A stretch of DNA of 64,000 nucleotides, taken from positions 29,221 to 93,220 of the forward strand of contig MGPB01000025.1 of the NCBI GenBank assembly GCA_001795455.1, given 5' to 3'. This stretch comes from Curvibacter sp. GWA2_63_95. Its GTDB lineage: Bacteria > Pseudomonadota > Gammaproteobacteria > Burkholderiales > Burkholderiaceae_C. The notes beneath the pieces are model-generated. The model searched no databases. It was not told the origin of the DNA and saw only the letters and a program-made list of their open reading frames with translations. This document shows, piece by piece, positions 17,233 through 25,555 of this stretch (position 1 is the stretch's first letter; every line of letters starts with the position of its first letter). Both the position numbers and the translations under genes were made by a program.

Positions 17233-17997
17233 TTAGCCAGCGGCGTGCAGTGCCTGCCCAAGGGTTTGCGCGCCCGGTGCATAGGCCGCCAGGCCTGCGC
17301 CCACCAGCGCCACAAACAAGGCAGTCAGCGCGAAGGGCAACACGGTGCGGCGAAACGCGGTGCTGAGCCAGTGGCTGCTGTCGGCATTGCGCAGGCGGCG
17401 GTACAGCGTGTACGAGAGCACACCGTCAAACAGCAACTCGGCAAACAAGGCAGGCGCCAGGTACACCACATACAGCGACGCAAACGCCAACCCGATGGCC
17501 AAGGCGATGGCCAGCAGCGGAATGGCGAATTCATCGGCATCGCCCACCGAGCCCACCGCATCGCCCACAGAGGACAACACACCGGGCTCGTCGGCAGGCA
17601 GTGCCGTGGATGCGTCAAAGTGGCCGCTGGCGCCACCACCCACAAAGTCTCCACCGCCGCCACTGGGCAGCGGCGCCTCGCCAGCACCACAGTTGCCACT
17701 GCGGGGCAGCGCCAAGTCCACCACATCGGGCAGCAGGTTGTAGTCCTGCGCCTGGGTACGCAGCCACAGCCATAACAGGCCCAAAAACACCAGGTAGCCG
17801 CCCGCCAGCGCTGCGGGGTAACGCAGTGCCATCTGGTCCATGCCCAAGGCCAGCAAGAGGACGGACAGCAGCCAGCCGGCCGCACCGGTGAGCGCCACGA
17901 TGAGGCCCATCTGCAGGCGTGGGTAGGTGTCTTGCTCCAGCTGGTGCTGCAGGCGCACGATGGCCAGGGATCGGGTCAGGCGGATGTGGCGGGGCAT
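17233..17997 (-). CDS. Hypothetical multi-pass membrane protein with glycine-rich loop
   Basis: 254 residues, not recognised. Two N-terminal hydrophobic segments (MGLIVALTGAAGWLLSVLLLA; LAGGYLVFLGLLWLWL) are separated from two or three C-terminal ones (IPLLAIALAIGLAFASLYVVYL; LPFALTALFVALVGAGLAAYA). Between them is an acidic/glycine-rich loop with SGGGGDFVGGGASGHFD. Such Gly-rich loops occur in small-molecule or stress-related membrane proteins, but I cannot assign a function. It lies 18 bp beyond the end of pbpC, on the same strand, so it is probably co-transcribed with it. Confidence 0.6.
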   Translation of the reverse strand: MPRHIRLTRSLAIVRLQHQLEQDTYPRLQMGLIVALTGAAGWLLSVLLLALGMDQMALRYPAALAGGYLVFLGLLWLWLRTQAQDYNLLPDVVDLALPRSGNCGAGEAPLPSGGGGDFVGGGASGHFDASTALPADEPGVLSSVGDAVGSVGDADEFAIPLLAIALAIGLAFASLYVVYLAPALFAELLFDGVLSYTLYRRLRNADSSHWLSTAFRRTVLPFALTALFVALVGAGLAAYAPGAQTLGQALHAAG

Positions 17998-18015
17998 GGC
18001 GGATGGCTCCGTGGT

Positions 18016-20265
18016 TCAACGGCGGGGGGCGGTGGTTGGCGGGGTTTTGACACCGGCCCCGCGTACTTCAAAACGCACCTCGTCCAGCACCTGGCCTTTG
18101 GCATCGGTAATCTGGATGAGATGCCGGCCGGGCCAGATCGGCCACTGCGCGGTGTTGCCTTTGGCTACCGGCTTGCCGTCCACCAGCCAGCGCAGGTTGC
18201 TGCCCTCGGCTTGCAGCGTCAGGCGCTGCGCTTTGGGGGGGATGTCGGGGTCCAGGGCGATGATGGTGCCGTGGGTGGGGGCGGTGATGCGGGCAGTGGG
18301 TGCAGCGCCAGATTTCAAGCCTTTTTGGCCCCCAGCCCTCGTGGATATTGCGCGAGCAGCTCCTGAATCCATAGCAAATGTAGCTTGCTGCGTGCCGTCC
18401 ACAAACCACTCGGTGCGCGCCGCCTCCAGGCTGGGGGTGTTGTTGGCAGGGGCAAATTGCACCGTTTTTTGCACCAGGCCTGTGGGGGGCTTGGGCGCAC
18501 GGCTGGCTTGCTTGGCATGCAAGAAGTTCATCACCGCGGCCCAGATGGGCGCCGCACCCGTGGTACCGCTGACGTCCCACATGGGCGCGCCGCTGGCGTT
18601 GCCTACCCACACGCCCACGGTGTAGCGCTGGCTGTAGCCCACGGCCCAGTTGTCGCGCATGTCTTTGCTGGTGCCGGTTTTGACCGCGCTCCAGAAACGC
18701 GTGGCCAGCACGCTGTCGGTGCCAAAGGTGCGGGCGCGGGCCATGGGGTCACTCAGGATGTCGCCCACGATGAAGGCTGCACGCGGGTCCAGTGCCTGGG
18801 GGGCCGGCGCTGGCTTGCCGGGCAGCAGGGTGGTGGGGCTGGCCCGCCCGCCATTGGCCAGCGCACGGTAGGCGTTGGCCAGGTTCAGCAGCGAGACCTC
18901 GGCACTGCCCAGCGCCAGGCTGTAGCCGTAAAAGTCGCCACTCTCGGCCAGCGGCAGGCCCAGGCGCACCAGTTGCTTCTGGAAGGCATCGGGCGAGACC
19001 ATCACCAGCGTGCGCACCGCCGGTACGTTGAGCGAGGCGCCCAGCGCGGTGCGCGCCGACACCCAGCCTTTGAAATGCCGGTCGTAGTTCTGCGGGATGT
19101 AGAGGCCGCCCGTGGTCTGGATCTGTGTGGCCGAGTCTTCCAGCAGCGAGGCCGCGGTGATGCGCCGCTCGGCAATGGCTTGCGCATACAGGAAGGGTTT
19201 GAGCGTGGAGCCGGGCTGGCGCAGTGCGGTCACCGCGTCCACATCGGCTGCGTTGCTCAGCGGCCCGCTGGAGCCGACCCAGGCCAGCACCTCGCCGGTG
19301 GCGTTGTCCAGCACCAGCAGGGCGGCATCTTCCACATGGCGGCCTGCCAGTTCGCGCAGGTGGCTTTGCAGCGTTTGCACCGCAAAGCGCTGCAGCGGGG
19401 CGCGCAGGGTGGTGCGGATAGCCGCCCTTCGCGCTGCGCCTGGCCCGTCCTGAGCAGGGCGAACGGATGCGAGTTGCCGCGCCACATGCGGGGCAATACC
19501 TTCGCTGGCGGCGTAGTCGCGCCGCTGCAGGGCGCCGGTCACAAACAAATCCAGCGCGGCACAGTTGGCAGCCGCAGTCTCCAGGCTTTTGAGCACACTG
19601 CAGGCGCGCTGCACCACCTGTGGCTCTTTGGCGTTGGGCGCGCGCACCAGGGCGGCGGCCACGGCGGCTTCGCGGTTGTCCAGGCCGTGGGCGGCTTTGC
19701 CAAACAGGGTCTGGCTCAGCGCATCGATGCCCACCAGCTCGCCACGGAACGGCACCAGGTTCAGGTAGGCCTCCAGAATCTGGTCCTTGCGCCAGCCACG
19801 CTCCAGGCTCTGGGCCGAGAAGGTTTGGCCCAGCTTCTGCACCACGCTGCGCCCGCCGCTGCCGCGCCGCAAGTCTTCGTCCAGCAGACCGGCCAGCTGC
19901 ATGGTGATGGTGGAGGCGCCGCGCGTCTTGGTGTTCCACAAATTGGCCCAGGCTGCGGCGGACACGGCGCGCCAGTCCACCCCGCTGTGTTCGTAAAAGC
20001 GTTTGTCCTCCGACAGCACCAGCGCTGTGCGCAGGGCAGGGGAGATGTCGGCCAGAGCTACCCACTGGCCACGCCGCACCGTGGCGTCGGTGCGCAGGCG
20101 GTGCAGCAGCTCGCCGTCGCGGGAAAGGATCTGGGTGTCGGAAGGCTGGTAGCCCGCTTTTGTTTCATTAAAAGTGGCTGTGTTGCCCGTGGATTGTGCG
20201 CAGACAGCTACTAAAAATATAGCAATCAGCGTGCCCGGTCGCCCCCGAAGTAGTCGTTTCTGCAA
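18016..20265 (-). CDS. pbpC: Penicillin-binding protein 1C (bifunctional peptidoglycan synthase)
   Basis: About 750 residues. A single membrane anchor near the N-terminus precedes a GT51 transglycosylase domain (LVLSEDKRFYEHSGVDW, TRGASTITMQLAGLL, LEAYLNLVPFRGELVGIDAL). The transpeptidase has RQPGSTLKPFLYAQAI (SxxK), a SLN-type motif in GASLNVPAVRTL, and VKTGTSKDMRDNWAVGYS (KTGT). The C-terminal PBP1C-type beta domain follows. Initiation appears to use TTG, at 20265 or 20304; no ATG precedes the GT domain. Two copies of the dispersed repeat lie in frame, one encoding much of the membrane anchor, the other a linker before the C-terminal domain. The usual partner, an alpha-2-macroglobulin gene, is 11 kb away. 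Confidence 0.9.
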   Translation of the reverse strand: MQKRLLRGRPGTLIAIFLVAVCAQSTGNTATFNETKAGYQPSDTQILSRDGELLHRLRTDATVRRGQWVALADISPALRTALVLSEDKRFYEHSGVDWRAVSAAAWANLWNTKTRGASTITMQLAGLLDEDLRRGSGGRSVVQKLGQTFSAQSLERGWRKDQILEAYLNLVPFRGELVGIDALSQTLFGKAAHGLDNREAAVAAALVRAPNAKEPQVVQRACSVLKSLETAAANCAALDLFVTGALQRRDYAASEGIAPHVARQLASVRPAQDGPGAARRAAIRTTLRAPLQRFAVQTLQSHLRELAGRHVEDAALLVLDNATGEVLAWVGSSGPLSNAADVDAVTALRQPGSTLKPFLYAQAIAERRITAASLLEDSATQIQTTGGLYIPQNYDRHFKGWVSARTALGASLNVPAVRTLVMVSPDAFQKQLVRLGLPLAESGDFYGYSLALGSAEVSLLNLANAYRALANGGRASPTTLLPGKPAPAPQALDPRAAFIVGDILSDPMARARTFGTDSVLATRFWSAVKTGTSKDMRDNWAVGYSQRYTVGVWVGNASGAPMWDVSGTTGAAPIWAAVMNFLHAKQASRAPKPPTGLVQKTVQFAPANNTPSLEAARTEWFVDGTQQATFAMDSGAARAISTRAGGQKGLKSGAAPTARITAPTHGTIIALDPDIPPKAQRLTLQAEGSNLRWLVDGKPVAKGNTAQWPIWPGRHLIQITDAKGQVLDEVRFEVRGAGVKTPPTTAPRR
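18313..18377 (-). repeat. Dispersed ~60-bp repeat, copy 3 (inside pbpC)
   Basis: Reverse orientation, from the ttcaagcc end through ccagccctcgtggatattgc and gcgagcagctcctg to atagcaa. On the pbpC coding strand it is translated as a Ser/Ala/Gly/Arg-rich linker (DSGAARAISTRAGGQKGLK). Confidence 0.8.
20163..20226 (-). repeat. Dispersed ~60-bp repeat, copy 4 (inside pbpC membrane anchor)
   Basis: Reverse orientation: attaaaagtggctgtgttgc, then ccgtggattgtgcgcagaca and gctactaaaaatatagcaat. Translated on the pbpC strand it gives IAIFLVAVCAQSTGNTATF, most of the anchor helix and the first periplasmic residues. It is a diverged copy. Confidence 0.65.
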
Positions 20266-20390
20266 CGTGTTCGTTCCCGTTTCTGTATGCCGCGTAGCAC
20301 GCAATAGGTTGGCTACGCATGCGCAAGTATTACCTCGCGGGACCCCGTGGAGACCCCGATGGGGAAGGAATGTGCATGAGCTTTTAAAAA

Positions 20391-20432
20391 TATCATTTCA
20401 ATCAATATTTGACTTTATTGATAAAAGTGATA
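20391..20432 (+). promoter_or_regulatory. AT-rich control region with TGATA sites before second signalling island
   Basis: TATCA at 20391, then TGATA at 20419 and 20428, again 9 bp apart. A perfect inverted repeat, ATCAATA (20401-20407) and TATTGAT (20416-20422), overlaps the first. The layout resembles the control region at 2494-2544 in front of the related island. Confidence 0.45.
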
Positions 20433-20469
20433 AATTAAATGCAGCAAACAGCAAATTTATATCCAGATC

Positions 20470-21576
20470 ATGGCTATCAATTACCACCAACCCTCCGTAA
20501 ACGCGCTTTTCGATGCGATGCCGTGGCCGATTCTGACCTTCGGCGTCAATGGATTGATCAGCTATGCGAACAAGGCTGCCAAGGTGCATCCCGGCAAGCC
20601 GGTAGACGCCATGAGCGGGAAGCCTGTCATCAAGTCCCTGGTGAGGGATGTGGCGCTGAACAAAGTAAAACTTCCCTACAAAGTTGACGTTGAGTTGGCG
20701 GATGGGAATCGTGTTGCCGGCATGTTCATGGCGGGCCCTTGTGGATTGGATATTGCCTTTGTCATCCAGGATGCCACGGAACAGGCCAGCCGGGAGACCC
20801 AACTGCGCGGCCTGCCGGACATCATTGCGCTGCTTCGCGATGAAGTGGGCCCCCCCTTGCGCAAGCTCTCCGGTCTGCTGGGCTCGCTGCCCGAAAGTTC
20901 TGAGCTTGCTGCATTGGAAGAGGCCGCAGGTGCGCTGGACCAACGGCTTCGGCGTTTGGCTGACCTGATCGCCGTGTTCGGCGACGAGGTGCTGATTACC
21001 ACGGACCGTATCGAACTGTCGGAGGTTGTTCAGTCAGTCTGTGCGGAACTGACACCTCGCGCAACTGCCAAAAAGGTGCTGATTCAAATTACGGAGCCTT
21101 CGCAGGTGCTTCCGCCCATCTATGGCAATGCCAATCTCATTCGGCGTGCTTTTTTCGAGTGTTTTGACAACGCAATCACCCACTCCCGCAGAGAGGTCAA
21201 CAGCCAGCAACAGCTGTTGGTCAAAGTCGCCTACACACTGACCGGAGAACATGTGCTGATCACGGTGCGCAATTTGGGGGCCATTCCTGAAGAGGAGCGG
21301 GGTGTGGAAACCCGTGATGTATTCACGAAATCGCCCAACCTCCCAGCCAATGACACCAAAGGCAGATTGGGCCTGCCGCTGGTGAGCCGCATCGTGGGGC
21401 TGCATGGGGGCAACATCCGTGTTGCGGCAATGGGGGATGACGAGACGCGGGTCATGATGGAGTTCCCCACAGGGGCCCCTTTGCGCGGGCAAGCACAGCT
21501 CGATATTGCCCAGGCGCAGCGCTATGCCGCGGATCTGGCCCAACTTATGTCACGCCGTAAAAAGGAGGCAGCATGA
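20470..21576 (+). CDS. PAS-containing histidine-kinase-like protein lacking the phospho-accepting His
   Basis: 368 residues, soluble. An N-terminal PAS-like domain (ALFDAMPWPILTFGVNGLISYANKAA) is followed by a dimerisation helix pair and an HATPase fold. At the H-box the sequence is ALLRDEVGPPLRKLSGLLG, with Asp at about residue 124 where His is expected. The N box retains Asn (FFECFDNAITHS), but the G1 box reads VRNLGAIPEEE rather than DxGxG, and G2 is KGRLGLPLV. It therefore looks like a pseudokinase. The stop overlaps the CheY-like gene by 4 bp, so it may act as a scaffold, phosphatase or ATP-independent dimer partner for the receiver or the kinase at 22825. Confidence 0.75.
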   Translation: MAINYHQPSVNALFDAMPWPILTFGVNGLISYANKAAKVHPGKPVDAMSGKPVIKSLVRDVALNKVKLPYKVDVELADGNRVAGMFMAGPCGLDIAFVIQDATEQASRETQLRGLPDIIALLRDEVGPPLRKLSGLLGSLPESSELAALEEAAGALDQRLRRLADLIAVFGDEVLITTDRIELSEVVQSVCAELTPRATAKKVLIQITEPSQVLPPIYGNANLIRRAFFECFDNAITHSRREVNSQQQLLVKVAYTLTGEHVLITVRNLGAIPEEERGVETRDVFTKSPNLPANDTKGRLGLPLVSRIVGLHGGNIRVAAMGDDETRVMMEFPTGAPLRGQAQLDIAQAQRYAADLAQLMSRRKKEAA

Positions 21577-21950
21577 AACGCAGTGCCTTGATTGTTGACG
21601 ATCAGGTCGATATCAGGAGTCTTTTGCTTGTGACCATGGAGTCCGAGGATTTCGACCTCCATGAAGCCGACAACGGAGAAGACGCCTGGCGCATTGCGCA
21701 GAACCTGCGCCCCGCCATCGTGCTCCTCGATGTGATGATGCCTGGGGCACTGGACGGGTACCAGGTGTGCCAAAAAATAAAGACCGATGCCACCCTGCAA
21801 TCCATGACCAAGGTCATCCTGCTGACGGCCCGGGGCCAAAGAACGGACATCGAAAGAGGCGAGGCCGTGGGGTGTGATGCCTACCTGGTGAAACCATTCA
21901 GCCCGATAGAACTGCTGGATACCGTCGACAGATTGCTGGCAAAACCATGA
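21573..21950 (+). CDS. Single-domain (CheY-like) response regulator, second island
   Basis: 125 residues: ALIVDDQVDIR (acidic pair at 9-10), IVLLDVMMPG (acceptor D53), VILLTARG (switch Thr) and DAYLVKPFSP (K107). It starts in an ATGA overlap with the kinase-like gene and ends in an ATGA overlap with the binding-protein gene, so all three are translationally coupled. It is the paralogue of the receiver at 2581. It presumably receives phosphate from the intact kinase at 22825; the output is unknown because no effector domain is encoded in this operon. Confidence 0.9.
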   Translation: MKRSALIVDDQVDIRSLLLVTMESEDFDLHEADNGEDAWRIAQNLRPAIVLLDVMMPGALDGYQVCQKIKTDATLQSMTKVILLTARGQRTDIERGEAVGCDAYLVKPFSPIELLDTVDRLLAKP

Positions 21951-22819
21951 AAAAACACCTCCTGCCCTCTTCCATTCGCCGTTCCATGCTGGGGGCCGGC
22001 ATCGGCTTGGCAGCGCATTGGGCCTTGCCGGCCATCGCCGCCACGCCACAGCCCACCACGGGCCGTCGCGCCTTGCGCCTTGCGGTGGTCCCCCAGCTAA
22101 CCGCCATTGAAATGAGCCGGTACTGGTCTCCCATAGTGGATGCCCTGGGGCAAAGCGGCATCCCCTGTGAGCTGGTGGTGTATCCATCGATCGCGAGTTT
22201 TGAAGCCGAGTTTCTGAGCGGGAAGGCCGATCTTGTCTTCTTGAACCCCTACCACATGGTCATGGCGCACCGTGCGCACCGGTACGAACCCTTGTTGCAT
22301 GACGCGCGAGGCTTGGAGGGGGTTTTGCTGGTCAGCGCAGATGGGCCTATCGAGCGGATTGAGCAATTGAAAGGGCAGCGGATATCGTTTCCAGCGCCCA
22401 ATGCGTTCGCCGCAAGTCTCTACATCCGGTCGGTCCTCGATGTGAAGCACCATTTGTCGTTCGAGGCCCACTATGCCCAGAACCATCGCAATACATTACG
22501 CCAGGTCCTCCTCGGCGACTCCATGGCCGCGGGCTTGGTGAAAACCACGCTGGAGAAAGAAGCACCAGAGGTGCAGCAGAAATTGCGCACCATTTACACC
22601 ACGCCATCTTTGGCTCCGCACCCCTTGGCGGTTCACCCGCGTGTTTCTCGCTCTGTCAGAAATGCCATTACGGAAGTGCTGCTGGGTCTTGCCGCAGCTC
22701 CGCAAACACAGGCACACATGGCAGGGATACAAATGCCCAACCCAGTCCTTACCAGTTACGCAACGGACTACGCTCCATTTGAACAACTGCACATCGACAA
22801 GTACGTCATCCTGGAGTGA
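21947..22819 (+). CDS. PhnD-type phosphate/phosphonate-like periplasmic binding protein
   Basis: 290 residues with an export signal (RRSMLGAGIGLAAHWALPAIAA; the Arg pair allows Tat or Sec). The mature part matches PhnD/TauA-like binding proteins: LRLAVVPQLTAIEMSRYWSPI, VVYPSIASFEAEFLSGKADLVFLNPYHMV, ISFPAPNAFAASLYIRSVLD, NHRNTLRQVLLGDSMAAGLV and the C-terminal GIQMPNPVL. There is no permease or ATPase gene, and the next gene is a membrane sensor kinase with a spacer of a few bases. A role as the ligand-recognition subunit of that kinase is the best reading, as described for other PhnD-like proteins paired with sensors; the ligand is unknown. Confidence 0.82.
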   Translation: MKKHLLPSSIRRSMLGAGIGLAAHWALPAIAATPQPTTGRRALRLAVVPQLTAIEMSRYWSPIVDALGQSGIPCELVVYPSIASFEAEFLSGKADLVFLNPYHMVMAHRAHRYEPLLHDARGLEGVLLVSADGPIERIEQLKGQRISFPAPNAFAASLYIRSVLDVKHHLSFEAHYAQNHRNTLRQVLLGDSMAAGLVKTTLEKEAPEVQQKLRTIYTTPSLAPHPLAVHPRVSRSVRNAITEVLLGLAAAPQTQAHMAGIQMPNPVLTSYATDYAPFEQLHIDKYVILE

Positions 22820-22824
22820 ACGTT

Positions 22825-25404
22825 ATGGACGCTGTATCGCGACTTAAAGCCTTGATTGAGCCGCCGTACAGCTTGCGTGCAGCCATCATGGCGGGCGCAA
22901 CGGTCGTCATCGTGGTCCTTGGCTCCGTTTTTGCCGCGTTTGCTTACAACCGGCTGGAAGCGGTGACGTGGACCAACGCAAAAAACTGGTCTGAATCCAT
23001 GGCCCACCTCGTGGCCAACGGCAATGCCAGCGCCGTGATTCTCAATGATGTGGCCGCCATTGAATCCAATTTGCAGCAAGTTGCAGAGCTTCCCGGTATC
23101 GACCGGATCGCCGTGTACCGGGCGGATGGTCGGCAGTTGGTGGTGGCCTTCAAGCAGAACGAAGAGATTCGATCGGAAGTCGGCGGCAAGGCGCGCATGG
23201 CGATCCCTTTGAATAGCGCGTCAAATGTGCCCGGAGTTACGTACGAAAATTACTACGAAGCGTGGGCCCCTGTTTTGATACACGATGAGAACCCCAGCGC
23301 CTGGGTTCAAGTGCATTTCAGCCTCAGCCAAAGAAACACTGAATTGCGCCAACTGTGGGTCATGTCTGGCTTGGGCATTGCGTTGTTGGTGGTCCTGGTT
23401 ATCGCCAGCCTCCAATACATCACGGCGCGTGTGTTGCAACCCATTCGGGCACTGTCGCTTTATGCACAGGAGATGCCCACGCACATTGGCAGTCAAATTC
23501 AGGTTTCACACAACACGATTGAAGTCGGACAACTCGGTACGGCGCTTAATGAGGCTAGCAGAGGCATTGCAGAGCACATCGGCCGCACCCAAGCGATTGT
23601 CAATACCGCCTCGGAGGCCATCATCGGGCTGGACTCGCAAGGGAGGATTGCGACCTTGAATCCCGCCGTCAGCAGCTTCTTTGGGCGTCCAGAGGAAAGC
23701 ATGCTGAGCCAGTCGGTTGAAAGCTGTGTGCCGGGGCTCAGCGTGCAGGCCTTGGAGGAGATGTTCGATCAGTCGAGTGCTTATCTCTCTGGGGTCAATC
23801 GCGTTGTCCGGAAAGAATTTTTCGGGACGCGTGCGGATGGGACTCTGTTCCCCGTCGAGATCTCACTGGGCGCCGTGGCAAACATCGAAGGCTTGCGATA
23901 CGTCTGCATCATGCGCGACGTAACAGATGAACGCGCCGCGCTGGAATTTACCGAGCTGTACGAGCGTGCCCTTGCTTGCAGTCACAACTCGGTTTTCATT
24001 ACGAATGCAAAGCTTGAGCATCAGCCCATTGTCTATGTCAACGATGCTTTTCAGGCCATGCTGCAACTCCCTCTGCACCAGATACTTGGAAAGAACATGG
24101 AGGAATTGGTCAGCATGGACTCCGATGCGCGGGCGCTCAAAGAATTGCGACTCGCAATGTCTGAGCAGCGCATCGCCAACGTGACGTTGCACAAGACCTT
24201 GCCGAATGGCACAAAGCGGACCGTCGAGCTGTCACTCTCTCCCGTGAGGTCGGACAAGGGAACGCTCACCAACTTCGTGGGTATTGTTTTGGATGTGACT
24301 GCGCGGGTGTTGGCCGAGGAAGCCATCGCGAAGCGTCGTGCGCAGCTGGATGCAATCTTCAGCCTCAGTCCGGATGGGTTCGTGCTTTTTGATGCCAACG
24401 ATTACATGGTGTTTGCCAATCCCGCGTTCGAGCGAATGACGGGTTGGAGTTGGGCCGAAAGCGCTCCGCCTGTGCACATGAATGATTTTGAAACCATGAT
24501 GCGTGCCCTCTGCGATGACGATCAGGCGGCCTTGTCTTTGAGCGCCAACACCTCCGACGACCAGCCGTGGCAAGCGCGATTGCATCTGACGCGCCCGCAA
24601 ACCCGGGTTGTGCAGGCACAGTCGCGCAGGAATATTGCCGGGCGCAGTGAAACCATTTTGTACTTCCGCGATGTCACGCATGAAGATGCCGTGGATCGGA
24701 TGAAAAGTGAATTCCTGGCGGCCGCTGCACATGAGCTGCGTACCCCCATGGTCAGCATCTTTGGCTTTACAGAGTTGCTACTCAAACGGAAATTTACGCC
24801 TGAGCGACAGGCTGACATGTTGCAGACCATTCATCGCCAGTCCGGCTTGCTGGTGAAGATGATCAACGAACTGTTGGATCTGGCACGCATTGAATCGCGT
24901 GGTGGGCTGGATATGCAGATTGATGCGCACCCATTGACGGAGCTCGTCGAAAACAGTGTGAAGGGGCTTATGCGCACCGACACGGAGCGCCAGGTGCAGG
25001 TGGGCGTCACGCCGGATGTTTTGGTGTTGATTGACCCTGAAAAGATGCAGCTCGCCATGAACAACTTGCTGAGCAATGCCTTCAAATATTCACCACATGG
25101 TGGCACGGTGTGTCTGCAATCGCGCATTGAGCACAACGAAGGCAACGGCTTTGTCGTGATCGAGGTCAGTGACCAAGGGATAGGCATGTCACCCGAACAG
25201 CTGGAACGGGCATTTGAGCGCTTCTACAGGGCGGATGCGTCGGGCAACATACCCGGGACCGGGCTGGGCCTGAGCTTGGTCAAGGAGGTTGCCGAGTTGC
25301 ACCAAGGCCGGGTCACCTTGTCCAGCACATTGGGCTCTGGAACTACCGCCCACCTGTGGATTCCGCTGGCCACCAACAAACCCTTGGCCTTGTCCAGGGA
25401 CTGA
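22825..25404 (+). CDS. Membrane sensor histidine kinase with three PAS domains
   Basis: About 859 residues. Transmembrane helices at about 20-40 and 175-200 flank a periplasmic domain of about 135 residues. Then a linker and three PAS segments (beginning near GRTQAIVNTASEAIIGLDSQ, ERALACSHNSVFITN and RRAQLDAIFSLSPDGFVLFD), HisKA with FLAAAAHELRTPMVSIFGF, and HATPase with NLLSNAFKYSP, VSDQGIGMSP and GTGLGLSLVKEVAELHQG. All catalytic motifs are intact. The ATG at 22825 has a good GGAG; an alternative GTG at 22816 overlaps the previous stop. It is the last gene of the operon and the only complete kinase in it. Confidence 0.9.
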   Translation: MDAVSRLKALIEPPYSLRAAIMAGATVVIVVLGSVFAAFAYNRLEAVTWTNAKNWSESMAHLVANGNASAVILNDVAAIESNLQQVAELPGIDRIAVYRADGRQLVVAFKQNEEIRSEVGGKARMAIPLNSASNVPGVTYENYYEAWAPVLIHDENPSAWVQVHFSLSQRNTELRQLWVMSGLGIALLVVLVIASLQYITARVLQPIRALSLYAQEMPTHIGSQIQVSHNTIEVGQLGTALNEASRGIAEHIGRTQAIVNTASEAIIGLDSQGRIATLNPAVSSFFGRPEESMLSQSVESCVPGLSVQALEEMFDQSSAYLSGVNRVVRKEFFGTRADGTLFPVEISLGAVANIEGLRYVCIMRDVTDERAALEFTELYERALACSHNSVFITNAKLEHQPIVYVNDAFQAMLQLPLHQILGKNMEELVSMDSDARALKELRLAMSEQRIANVTLHKTLPNGTKRTVELSLSPVRSDKGTLTNFVGIVLDVTARVLAEEAIAKRRAQLDAIFSLSPDGFVLFDANDYMVFANPAFERMTGWSWAESAPPVHMNDFETMMRALCDDDQAALSLSANTSDDQPWQARLHLTRPQTRVVQAQSRRNIAGRSETILYFRDVTHEDAVDRMKSEFLAAAAHELRTPMVSIFGFTELLLKRKFTPERQADMLQTIHRQSGLLVKMINELLDLARIESRGGLDMQIDAHPLTELVENSVKGLMRTDTERQVQVGVTPDVLVLIDPEKMQLAMNNLLSNAFKYSPHGGTVCLQSRIEHNEGNGFVVIEVSDQGIGMSPEQLERAFERFYRADASGNIPGTGLGLSLVKEVAELHQGRVTLSSTLGSGTTAHLWIPLATNKPLALSRD

Positions 25405-25555
25405 AGGCTCCACGGGGTGTGGAGAACTGCGCGGCGGCGCGGGTCGAAAATTCGAGTTTCTCTGTGCCTGTAGCCTTGGTGACCTTGCGTACAGCCGGGC
25501 ATGGCGTGTACCCGTAAACTGAACCGGTTTGCAACTCGCTGATTCTTTTTAACCC

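Noticed and set aside
18385..20214. 609-codon plus-strand frame opposite pbpC
   Set aside because: Shadow of pbpC, whose transglycosylase and transpeptidase motifs are intact on the other strand.
25408..25424. Hairpin CTCCAC/GTGGAG after the kinase gene at 22825
   Set aside because: The stem is only 6 bp with no T-tract, too weak to call a terminator.
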